Below are positions 34,783 to 42,541 of a DNA stretch of 64,000 nucleotides, piece by piece. A program made the translations under genes and the position numbers. Numbering within the stretch: position 1 is the stretch's first letter; each line of letters opens with the position of its first letter. The stretch covers positions 24,050 to 88,049 of the forward strand of contig CALBTC010000358.1 of the NCBI GenBank assembly GCA_937967805.1, in the 5' to 3' direction. The DNA is from an uncultured Anaerolineaceae bacterium. GTDB lineage: Bacteria; Chloroflexota; Anaerolineae; Promineifilales; Promineifilaceae. The notes beneath the pieces are model-generated. The model saw only the letters and a program-made list of their open reading frames with translations, ran no database searches and had not been told where the DNA came from.

Positions 34783-35972
34783 AATTCTATCCTCCGCGTT
34801 CCGGTGCGGTTCTTTTGCTTATGGTGGGCCGTCAATCCCGGCGGCATCAACGAGCCAAAAGGATTTTGGCGGCGGAATTCGCACACCGGGCACAGGTCCG
34901 TGCCGCTTCGCGCCGCAAACGGTGCCCGGCACTTGCTGCACGATGCTAAATCACCCTGCTGTACAACGTGATCAACTTCCCCGGCAAAAACCTGGCCAAA
35001 GGTAGGATCGTAGGTTAGCGTGAGGGCATCCGGGGCGCAAACGTGACGGCAAATATCGCAGCCGATGCATATCTGGGGTGAAAAGGTGAGCTGGAAGCTG
35101 GATGCGGCCGTTTCCATTTGCAGCGCGCCCGTCGGACAGGCGCGAGCACAAACGCCACAAGCCATGCAATCCCCATTTACGACAAGCAGGGCAAATCCCA
35201 GTCCAGCCAATGACGCTGCTGCCGCGCTCTCAACCGGTAGCGGCAGCCGCTTCACTACCCGCAAAAAGTGCACCCGTTCATGAAATTGAGTGGGCTCTGT
35301 GCTGGTGTCTGCTTCTGTTTTCTTCTCTCTGTCTTGTCTGCGGAACAGTTCCCGGCGGGACACAGGAGGAGAAGCAGCATTCCAAAACGGCCGTTTGCCA
35401 AAATCCTCCGCCGTTTCATAAAGACAATTTACAACCTCTGCCTTCTTCCACAAAGCCAGCAATTTTTGGGCCTGCGCCACCTGGGTTTCAACCTGGGGTC
35501 GCAGTTCGCTCCAGGGACAATCGGCACAGGCATCCAGCCGCACGATGACTTTTTCAATGCCTTGACTAACCAGACCAAGATGAGCAGACACACCAAGCCC
35601 TGCCAGACAACCGCGTAGGCGAACGGCCGTAGCCCCCGCAATCCCCACCTCCACAAACGGATTCAGCCCGCAAACAACTTCGCACGGTTCCGGAGCAATG
35701 CGTTCGGCGCAATTGAGCAATGCCTGCACCTCATCGTCGGCAGTAAAAGCTCCTGTAGGGCAAATCGGCAGGCAGGCACGGCAAGCCTGGCATCGTTCAC
35801 TGTCAAAACCTGGCGGTTTACCCGGCTGAATGGCATCAACCGGACAAACCTCATAACACGCTATGCAGGCAGAAAATTTATCGGCCGAATGCAGACAGCG
35901 CTCTGCTATGAAGCCAAACGGCTTGCTGGTCAGGGCCTCTCCCCAACGCTCCGCAAGCGACAACAGGTTCAC
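34779..35972 (-). CDS. 4Fe-4S polyferredoxin-like protein
   Basis: 397 residues. The N-terminal pair of clusters is CIACYEVCPVD and CQACRACLPICP; a second pair is CMACGVCARACP and CIGCDICRHVCAP. A final CSKC...CPVC resembles a rubredoxin or zinc-ribbon site. Between them lies an EPCEVVCGL segment. The protein likely shuttles electrons in the cytoplasm to the molybdenum enzyme's maturation or to the radical SAM protein. GTG 35972 overlaps the torD-like stop (TGA 35969-35971), so I start here; a longer frame to 36110 lies within that gene. Confidence 0.83.
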   Translation of the reverse strand: MNLLSLAERWGEALTSKPFGFIAERCLHSADKFSACIACYEVCPVDAIQPGKPPGFDSERCQACRACLPICPTGAFTADDEVQALLNCAERIAPEPCEVVCGLNPFVEVGIAGATAVRLRGCLAGLGVSAHLGLVSQGIEKVIVRLDACADCPWSELRPQVETQVAQAQKLLALWKKAEVVNCLYETAEDFGKRPFWNAASPPVSRRELFRRQDREKKTEADTSTEPTQFHERVHFLRVVKRLPLPVESAAAASLAGLGFALLVVNGDCMACGVCARACPTGALQMETAASSFQLTFSPQICIGCDICRHVCAPDALTLTYDPTFGQVFAGEVDHVVQQGDLASCSKCRAPFAARSGTDLCPVCEFRRQNPFGSLMPPGLTAHHKQKNRTGTRRIEL

Positions 35973-36679
35973 GACAGCCGACCCTCCGGCAGTGGTGTTT
36001 GCAGGATGCGGCTCAGTTCCGCCAGCGCGCCGCGAATAACCAGGGCCAGTCCGCGATAAAAATCGGTCCGGGCAAATTCCAAAATTTGTCCACACCAAAG
36101 CGGCACCCAAAGGAACAAATGTTTAGCCAGAAAATCACGCTGCGCCGCCAACAGCGCCGCAAATTCCGGCTCATCGCCCGCTTCCAGGGCAGCCAACCCC
36201 AACCGGGCTAGATGCGCCACAAACGTTAGCTCCAGCCCGATATGATCGTCCGGCTCCTTTTTTAAGTTGATGACTTCCAGCCCGTAACGACGATACCAGG
36301 CACGTACATCCATCGTTTGCTCTTGAAAAACCAGCCGTTCTTCATTGAAGTAAACTGATTCCCAGGGCGCGACGGGGAACTTCCTCATGCCGGTAAAGAG
36401 GTTTGTATAATCAACTTGCAGCTCTTTCAGCATGGAATCCGGGTAACTGTCCTGCTGGTAAGCTTGGCTCCATTTTTCCAGCAGGGCCAGGCCGCCCGTT
36501 ACGTCCGGTTGGGTCTCAGCAAATGGTGATTCGGTGAAAACTTCGTCATCCACCAGCGGCTGAAGCCATTCACGTGCAGGAATTTCATAGAGGATTTTGC
36601 CCAGCAAACCCAAAAGCAGCATCTCGCCCGTTAGCTGTGCTTGCCATTCTGTTACAGTTTGTTTCTCGGCCATCGTCAT
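35969..36679 (-). CDS. TorD/DmsD-like molybdoenzyme chaperone
   Basis: 236 residues, all helical. It has a TorD-type DYTNLFTGMRKFPVAPWESVY segment (Y..LF.G.....P.eS.Y) and a late helical block LAKHLFLWVPLWCGQI. Such chaperones hold the Tat substrate large subunit until the molybdenum cofactor and iron-sulphur cluster are inserted; the target is the DmsA-like protein of this operon. ATG 36679 has GGAG upstream; an in-frame TTG at 36694 is the only longer option. Confidence 0.87.
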   Translation of the reverse strand: MTMAEKQTVTEWQAQLTGEMLLLGLLGKILYEIPAREWLQPLVDDEVFTESPFAETQPDVTGGLALLEKWSQAYQQDSYPDSMLKELQVDYTNLFTGMRKFPVAPWESVYFNEERLVFQEQTMDVRAWYRRYGLEVINLKKEPDDHIGLELTFVAHLARLGLAALEAGDEPEFAALLAAQRDFLAKHLFLWVPLWCGQILEFARTDFYRGLALVIRGALAELSRILQTPLPEGRLS

Positions 36680-36745
36680 GATCGTTAACTCCAATCTCTT
36701 CAGATAAAGACCCTAAGGGTTTGGTACCGGTAGAATCTACTTGTC

Positions 36746-38662
36746 TCAAGGCAATCCCTTAGGGTCTGGGTATTCAATGGTTCGTTTTTTATTTTTCCAC
36801 CACCAGTATAGGGCTACAAAAGGAATGATGAACAGAGAGGTGAGCACTATAAAATAGGTGATAAATGTAATGAGTTGAGCCGTGCTGACGCCAACCCGGG
36901 CTGCGTGGTCGCGAATGCGCGCCTTAAGCGTTGGTTCCCAGCTAAGGGGCAAGGGTGACGATTGATCCGGGTGCAAAGCAGAGACGACCACGGAATCGAG
37001 CGGGACGGCCTGCAAACCAGCGATATTAAACAGGTTAACCATCTGCCCGGCTTCAACGTCGATGGGCGAAACTTCGCCTCGCTGACGCACCAGAGCACGG
37101 CCGTTCACCACAAACAACCAACCCTGCTTTCCCGGCAAATATTCCAGGGCAAACTGCCCGGCAGACAGTGAAATCTCAGCCGCAGCCGTGTGGATGATGA
37201 TTGGCTCGGCGCTGCCGCCGTGACCCCACAGCCAGCCATTCTCCAGGACAAATTCGCTGCCGGTAACCTCGACCCGGCTCCCGGCGGGGACAACGACGGC
37301 ACCATCTCCCCAGGACACTGTCTGCGTCCCCGGCTGCGGCGTCAGCATGAGGTCCACATCGGACACGGAGCCTGATGAGAGGTCTACTCGTTTGGCCCGG
37401 CTGTAGTAACCCGGCGCGCTGATCAACAGTGAAACGGCTTGACGCGGCAGTTCCGACAGCAAATAGTTGTCCGAGCCGGGCAAAACAGCTTGGGTAGCAC
37501 CCACCTGCTCCGGCGTGATCCAGGCAAAAGGCAGTGTTGTGCCGGTTTGGTCCAGGATACGGCCGTTTACCCACAATCCCGCCGCCGCTGCCACAGAAAT
37601 CTCGGCCGTCCCGTCATAATCAGCCAGCAAATCAACTTCGTCACCAACGCAGGTGAGCCCATCTTGAATCAGGGCAGCTTCATCCATCGTCAGCAAATAG
37701 CGATCAATGGGCAGCAGTGAAAAAGAAAAAGTACCCTGTTCGGCAACCGTTTGGTAGCTTTCGCCCGTCGGCAAACGGATAGCCCATACAGACCGTGGCT
37801 CAGTTGGGCTTAAACCCGAAATATTGCCGGTCACCTCACCGGTATGGGCTTTGACGGTTAGGGTGAGCGGGGTGGAAACGGTCGTTTCCCCCGGAGCCAA
37901 TGTTAATTCGGCCGTCGTAACGCCTTCATACAGCACGCCATCTACCACCGTCGGCTCTACACGAAAAACGTGGTCGGTCGGGGCCTCAGCCAGCGCCTCG
38001 GTGCGGATTAGCGCCTGTCCCTGCGCATCGCTCATGCCGCTAAAGCTGCGGCTGCGCCACAGGTACAGCCATGTAGCGGCGCTCACTTTCACCCCGGCCA
38101 CCGGCTGGTCGGGATCGTCGGCCAGATGCACCAGAATGGGAACGGCCGTATACGCCGAGCGATCAACGGTGATGTGGCGCTCCACCTGGGCTTGCTGGTT
38201 GGTTTGGCTGGATACGGCCGTTACCCGCAGCGTCACCGCCCCGGCCGGTAAATCCAGGTTCCCCGGCAGGTGGCAATAGTCGCCACAAGTCAAATGTTCC
38301 GCAGGAAAACGGCCGTCAGAGCCGTCTGGGTTCACCGTGACCAAAAATTCAAAAGTACCGTCTGGTTGGAGCGCACTGGTCAGTTCGCCAGACACTTCTC
38401 GATCTTGTAACAGTTCAAGGCGTACGGTTATCGTCGTCAGGTCGATGCCCGGTGCTTCTATCCACCCTTTAATCGGAATGCTGTACAACAGCGACGTCGG
38501 TCCGGCGTAAAACGTTTCACCCTCATTGGGCCATTCCAGGTGAACCACCAGTGTGCTCTCTTGCGCCGCCGCAGGTGGGCGATGCGCGCTGAAGGCCAAC
38601 GCCAACAGCAAACAGGCACCAAGCAGAAGGCGAGACCACCAATTAATCGGGTTTGTGTTCAT
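36746..38662 (-). CDS. Exported beta-rich protein with C-terminal membrane anchor
   Basis: 638 residues. A signal peptide (LLLGACLLLALAFSAHRPPAAAQ) is followed by several beta domains. Some resemble carboxypeptidase-regulatory-like repeats (VTVRLELLQDREVSGEL, LILAPGE-type turns). A segment near residues 470-575 resembles FecR-like beta domains (WGDGAVVVPAGSRVEVTG). A single membrane helix (about 605-630) precedes a Lys/Arg-rich tail, so the bulk faces outward. The start overlaps the multihaem cytochrome stop by about 20 bases, showing coupling. It may scaffold the cytochromes; no precise family is recognised. Confidence 0.72.
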   Translation of the reverse strand: MNTNPINWWSRLLLGACLLLALAFSAHRPPAAAQESTLVVHLEWPNEGETFYAGPTSLLYSIPIKGWIEAPGIDLTTITVRLELLQDREVSGELTSALQPDGTFEFLVTVNPDGSDGRFPAEHLTCGDYCHLPGNLDLPAGAVTLRVTAVSSQTNQQAQVERHITVDRSAYTAVPILVHLADDPDQPVAGVKVSAATWLYLWRSRSFSGMSDAQGQALIRTEALAEAPTDHVFRVEPTVVDGVLYEGVTTAELTLAPGETTVSTPLTLTVKAHTGEVTGNISGLSPTEPRSVWAIRLPTGESYQTVAEQGTFSFSLLPIDRYLLTMDEAALIQDGLTCVGDEVDLLADYDGTAEISVAAAAGLWVNGRILDQTGTTLPFAWITPEQVGATQAVLPGSDNYLLSELPRQAVSLLISAPGYYSRAKRVDLSSGSVSDVDLMLTPQPGTQTVSWGDGAVVVPAGSRVEVTGSEFVLENGWLWGHGGSAEPIIIHTAAAEISLSAGQFALEYLPGKQGWLFVVNGRALVRQRGEVSPIDVEAGQMVNLFNIAGLQAVPLDSVVVSALHPDQSSPLPLSWEPTLKARIRDHAARVGVSTAQLITFITYFIVLTSLFIIPFVALYWWWKNKKRTIEYPDPKGLP

Positions 38663-39809
38663 CGGGCGTGTCCTCAACGTCCAGCGGCAGCTCCCAGACA
38701 TTGTCGGGGAAGTGGCAGCGGCTGCACGCTACCTCCCGCTGCACGTTGTGTGATTGGTACGGAGCCGTCGACTCTCTGCCTAACAATGAAATCGTGCGAA
38801 ACGCGACCCATTGACCTTCGGTTGGGATGAGACCGACTTCAAGGGCGGCGCCATCGTGGCAGGCGATACAGGTCACGGCGGCATGGATGTTGCTGTGGGC
38901 CGCCTGGTAGCGCACCCCGGCATATTCACCCATCTGATATTCGTGGCATTCCAGGCAGGCCACCGGCGTTTCGTCTAGAATATTCATGTGAATGTCGGCC
39001 ACGCTGGAATGGCAGTCCTGGCATTCCTGTTCGGTTATTTGATCGATATGTTCGGGAATATCTACCGGGTAGCGCGTGGTGAAATCAGTATGGCAGCCGG
39101 CGGCCGTACAGCTGGCGGTGGTAGTGTGGGCATCGTGGCAGTCGGTACAGGTAAAATCGGCATGAACGCTGTTGGTGATGTGACGGCCGTGTTGCAATGT
39201 TTCTGAATCGGCGTGGCATTTTTCACACAGTTGTGTGGATGAGGCCACCGTCTCATAATAATTGGTGTTCATGTTCAGCCAGGCAATCTCAGGCTCAGCC
39301 ACACCATCTTCCACCCGGTGACAAACCGGACAGCCAATGTCTTGCCATTCTTCCTCGGCAATGAGCACGTTGCTCTCGGCGATGCGTGGTTCCGGCTCGT
39401 TGGGAAATTTGCAGGAGACGCAGTTAGGCGGCGGATCGATTTCTGCGGCCGTATTCCAGTTTTGCGGCGAATGACAGCAGGCGCAATAATCATTTGGCCC
39501 TTTTTCCAGCGCGTACGTGTTGGCGTGGGGGCTGCTCTCCCAGGCTGTCCAATAATCGGCCTGTGGCGAAACTGTCGGCTCGGCTGCTGTTTCTTCAATG
39601 GATGGCTCAGCACTCACCGGCTGCGTTGTTTCAGCCTGGCAGCCGAACAGGGCAGTCACCAGCAGCAATAAACTTATCTGACAAATGGTTTGCACTAAGT
39701 AACTATCCGAATATTGGCCACAGAGATTGCTGAGATTGGTCTCAACTCCTCTATCTTCTCTTTTTCCCCTGTGGCTTTTTCGGATAGATTCTAATTGATA
39801 GTTTCCCAT
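38643..39809 (-). CDS. Multihaem cytochrome c with CxxCK site
   Basis: 388 residues, exported with a lipoprotein-like LVTALFGC lipobox near residue 57. Ten candidate haem sites occur in order: CACCH, CVSCK, CPVCH, CEKCH, CTDCH, CTAAGCH (four-residue spacing), CQDCH, CLECH, CIACH and CSRCH. CxxCK binding is best known from nitrite reductase NrfA, where lysine is the proximal ligand. The paralogue downstream in coordinates (39892-40863) has the same second site. The protein probably passes electrons between the membrane Dms-like complex and an outside donor or acceptor. The start is uncertain because the N-terminal 40 residues are unusual for a signal peptide. Confidence 0.86.
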   Translation of the reverse strand: MGNYQLESIRKSHRGKREDRGVETNLSNLCGQYSDSYLVQTICQISLLLLVTALFGCQAETTQPVSAEPSIEETAAEPTVSPQADYWTAWESSPHANTYALEKGPNDYCACCHSPQNWNTAAEIDPPPNCVSCKFPNEPEPRIAESNVLIAEEEWQDIGCPVCHRVEDGVAEPEIAWLNMNTNYYETVASSTQLCEKCHADSETLQHGRHITNSVHADFTCTDCHDAHTTTASCTAAGCHTDFTTRYPVDIPEHIDQITEQECQDCHSSVADIHMNILDETPVACLECHEYQMGEYAGVRYQAAHSNIHAAVTCIACHDGAALEVGLIPTEGQWVAFRTISLLGRESTAPYQSHNVQREVACSRCHFPDNVWELPLDVEDTPDEHKPD

Positions 39810-39841
39810 GATATTCTTTCGTCATTTTCTGAATCTGCGGA

Positions 39842-39886
39842 GTCCGCATCCTCAGATGCGGACGGTGGGCATCTGAGGATGCCCAC
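39842..39886. repeat. Two adjacent hairpins with mutually complementary loops
   Basis: GTCCGCAT-CCTCAG-ATGCGGAC (39842-39863) and GTGGGCAT-CTGAGG-ATGCCCAC (39865-39886) are each perfect 8-base-pair hairpins. The inner parts GCATCCTCAGATGC and GCATCTGAGGATGC are reverse complements of each other, so one long alternative stem or a loop-loop contact is possible. It sits between the two multihaem genes. Confidence 0.75.
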
Positions 39887-39891
39887 TCCTC

Positions 39892-40863
39892 CTAGCGTGC
39901 ATTCGGATCGGGATTGCGCTCAAAATATTCACACCAGAACAAAGATGCCCCTTCTTGATGTTGATGACACGCCTCACAACTCACAGCTGGTACCACACTG
40001 GCCGCCTGCGGCCCTAGCGGATGATGGCAGCGCAAGCAGTCGACCTCAACCGTCAGGTTATGGGACGGCCAGGAGGTGAGCGTGTGGGCAAAACGACGCG
40101 TGATGTACTCGGCTTCATGCGGTCCGCCAGAAACAGGGTCTTGCCATATGGTGAGACGGCCGTTATCGTGGCAAGCTGTGCAGTTCACGCTCGGATGCCG
40201 TTCGTGTTCAAAGGCACCAGGTCCAGTTTGCGCATCGTGACAGTCTGTACAGGCTACCGGCGTGCCGTGCGCCCCGTGGCAGCGGGTACATTCCCAACCG
40301 GTGTGCGCCGGCGAAACCTCTTGCTCCTCAACCACCTCAAACCCATGTTGCCCTTCATGGCAGCGGGCACACAGTTCCATCACATCAGCAACAAGTTCGT
40401 ACTCCCCCAGCGCCTGGTTCCAAAAAGCAATGGACGTAGCATAAGAATCGCCCACCGGCACGTGGCAAATATCACAGGTAATGTGCTGCCACTCCGCCTC
40501 CGGCACCGGCACGCCGGAGGCTAACTCCGGACGCGGCGCGCCGGGGATGCGCTTGCAGGAACCGCAATCCAATGCTTCCTGGGCGGCACTGTCTTGTGAC
40601 GGATCCCAGTTGGCGGGTGATTTACAGCGGGCGCAGGTGGTGTTGGCTCCCATGCCGTCGTCGTAAGTTGCGGCGTGGGCCGACGCGGCCCATTCAGCTT
40701 CTGCCTGGGCCAGCTCTTCCTCTGTGGCTATCGGGCCGAGGGGCATCATGGTTGGTTCCAGGTTAGGTTGGGCGGGGAATGAGATTTGGGCAGCAACGGC
40801 CGTTGCCAACGGCACCACAATTGCCAGAACCACAGCTGCCATCCCCCATTTCTCCACTTTCAT
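39892..40863 (-). CDS. Multihaem cytochrome c, paralogue with two CxxCK sites
   Basis: 323 residues with an N-terminal membrane anchor or signal (MAAVVLAIVVPLATAVAAQ). Nine candidate haem sites run CARCK, CGSCK, CDICH, CARCH, CTRCH, CTDCH, CTACH, CLRCH and CEACH. The stretch around the first two (CARCKSPANWDP, CGSCKRIPG) parallels the other cytochrome (CACCHSPQNWN, CVSCKFPNE), so both derive from duplication. Lysine at two sites suggests unusual haem ligation or redox catalysis rather than plain electron wiring. It lies 82 bases before the sister gene and 120 after dmsC in one operon direction. Confidence 0.86.
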   Translation of the reverse strand: MKVEKWGMAAVVLAIVVPLATAVAAQISFPAQPNLEPTMMPLGPIATEEELAQAEAEWAASAHAATYDDGMGANTTCARCKSPANWDPSQDSAAQEALDCGSCKRIPGAPRPELASGVPVPEAEWQHITCDICHVPVGDSYATSIAFWNQALGEYELVADVMELCARCHEGQHGFEVVEEQEVSPAHTGWECTRCHGAHGTPVACTDCHDAQTGPGAFEHERHPSVNCTACHDNGRLTIWQDPVSGGPHEAEYITRRFAHTLTSWPSHNLTVEVDCLRCHHPLGPQAASVVPAVSCEACHQHQEGASLFWCEYFERNPDPNAR

Positions 40864-40983
40864 CTTGCTGTGCCGTCCTTCGCTCTGGGCAAGGCAATTG
40901 GTATCTGCGTAAAGAAAAAACGGTGACTGGCACTCCTCAAAAAATCGTTATAGCACCAGTCACCGAATCAATACAAAATCTGC

Positions 40984-41904
40984 TTAAATGCCGATGCTGA
41001 CGCGCGTGGCATAAAACAGGAATCGTCCCAAAACTTCAGACACTAGAACCAGGGCAAAGGCAGCGTACACCAGGTTGCCCATGATTCTTTCGCGGCCCGG
41101 GCTGCTGGCATTCTGATACAGGAAGAAGCCAAACACACCGGCACCGATGAAGGCCAGACCCAGGCGTAAACCTAGCAGCACGCCAAAATCTTCAACCATC
41201 ATGCGGGCGCTTTCCTGGGCAGCCGCATTCCCTACCGAGAGTGTCGTTAGGTAGATGGGAGCCACAACCAGTTCTACGCCAAGGACGAGAACGGCCGTCA
41301 CTGCAATCCAGCGCAGCGTGTCACGAAGTAGAGCACACTGCACCTCAGCACAGTCAGAGTCCTGCCGCTTCACAAAGGCATAGTTGGCAACCAGTGCTGC
41401 ACCTACGGCCAACAAACCCAACAGCAGCATGGTGGCAAAGAACGAGACAACCGTCGCCCAGCTGTTCCAGGCCGGCTGCGTCTCCAGCATGTAAATCTGC
41501 GACATGCTGTATACGGAGCCTATGCCCACCACCGTTGCTATCCAGGCAATGACATTGCGTACAGCAAAAGAACCGATTTTACGCCACTGCATCACGGCAA
41601 ACGCGCCGCCAAGCACCACAAAAACCACCGTAAAGAGGATTTCGCGGCTTAGCCACGAACTGGCCAGATTGGTCACAGCACGTGGCGCATTCATCGGGTT
41701 GCCCAGATGGAACAACGAGGCAATCAAAGCCAAAAACACAATTGGTCCAATAGCCAGCAAAGCTCGATCGCTCATCCGGTCCGCCTGCTCCATATCGGCC
41801 TTACGCGCCACAAAGAAGTGCACCAAACCCAGGATGAAGAAAGAACCGACCGACATCTGCGTCAAGATCGTAAACGTGATCAAAGAGAGTTGATGAACTT
41901 CCAT
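40984..41904 (-). CDS. dmsC: DmsC-like membrane anchor subunit
   Basis: 306 residues, about eight membrane helices, of the DmsC/dimethyl sulfoxide reductase anchor family. It starts MEVHQLSLITFTILTQMSVGSFF and contains LFHLGNPMNAPRAVTNLASSWLSRE, the family loop near the quinol site. It oxidises menaquinol and hands electrons to DmsB. One base separates it from the dmsB stop. Close similarity in layout to the second DmsC-like protein (46081-47001), which shares LSREILFT and the ending RFLFYATxVxxGI, shows the two are paralogues. Confidence 0.9.
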   Translation of the reverse strand: MEVHQLSLITFTILTQMSVGSFFILGLVHFFVARKADMEQADRMSDRALLAIGPIVFLALIASLFHLGNPMNAPRAVTNLASSWLSREILFTVVFVVLGGAFAVMQWRKIGSFAVRNVIAWIATVVGIGSVYSMSQIYMLETQPAWNSWATVVSFFATMLLLGLLAVGAALVANYAFVKRQDSDCAEVQCALLRDTLRWIAVTAVLVLGVELVVAPIYLTTLSVGNAAAQESARMMVEDFGVLLGLRLGLAFIGAGVFGFFLYQNASSPGRERIMGNLVYAAFALVLVSEVLGRFLFYATRVSIGI

Positions 41905-41905
41905 T

Positions 41906-42538
41906 TCACACCTCCTCCGGCATACTGGTAATTCGGCCCCTACCGTTACCGCTCATTTCTGCGTGACGGTGTGGCGTAATCACAATAGCCGGCTCGGTAA
42001 TGTTGGCTCTTGGCAATGGCTCAATCGCATCTACGTCGCCATACTTGGCGCGCAGTTCATCCAATTCACCAAAGTCAAGCGCACGCATCACGCAGGCATC
42101 CACACAAGCCGGGTTTTGGCCCTTGTCCAACAAATCAGCACACATGTTGCACTTGGTCATCACGCCTGCTTCTTCATCAAACTGTGGTGCACCGTAAGGG
42201 CAGGCCCATTCACAGTAGCGGCACCCAATGCACGCATCCTGATCTATGTCCACAACGCCATCTTCCCGTTTAGAGATACCACCGGCCGGACAAACATCTA
42301 CACACAAAGGATTCTGGCAATGCATACAGGCAACCGAAATTGCATAGCTAAACACATTGCTAGGCACCCACAACTCTTTGTTTCTACGATGAGGCACCCA
42401 GTGCCCGCCACCGTATTTGATAACTCGCCGCCAGTTAATACCTACCGGCAGGTCGTTTTTATCCTTGCAAGCCGCCATGCAAGCTTTGCAATCAGTACAG
42501 GCGCTCGCGTCTAAGTAGAAGGCCAATTGTTTACTCAT
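41906..42538 (-). CDS. dmsB: 4Fe-4S dicluster electron-transfer subunit DmsB
   Basis: 210 residues with four cysteine groups: CTDCKACMAACK, CMHCQNPLCVDVCP, CIGCRYCEWACP and CNMCADLLDKGQNPACVDAC. These correspond to four 4Fe-4S clusters of DmsB/NrfC-type subunits, linking the quinol-oxidising DmsC and the catalytic DmsA. No signal peptide; it would be carried out with the Tat substrate. It lies three bases after dmsA. A tail of about 50 residues beyond the last cluster is polar and of unclear role. Confidence 0.92.
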   Translation of the reverse strand: MSKQLAFYLDASACTDCKACMAACKDKNDLPVGINWRRVIKYGGGHWVPHRRNKELWVPSNVFSYAISVACMHCQNPLCVDVCPAGGISKREDGVVDIDQDACIGCRYCEWACPYGAPQFDEEAGVMTKCNMCADLLDKGQNPACVDACVMRALDFGELDELRAKYGDVDAIEPLPRANITEPAIVITPHRHAEMSGNGRGRITSMPEEV

Positions 42539-42541
42539 TGC

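Noticed and set aside
33931..34971. A 346-codon plus-strand frame
   Set aside because: Opposite the radical SAM and ferredoxin genes, which carry clear cysteine motifs.
39842..39886. CRISPR-like repeat
   Set aside because: Only two hairpins, no spacer-repeat periodicity and no cas genes.
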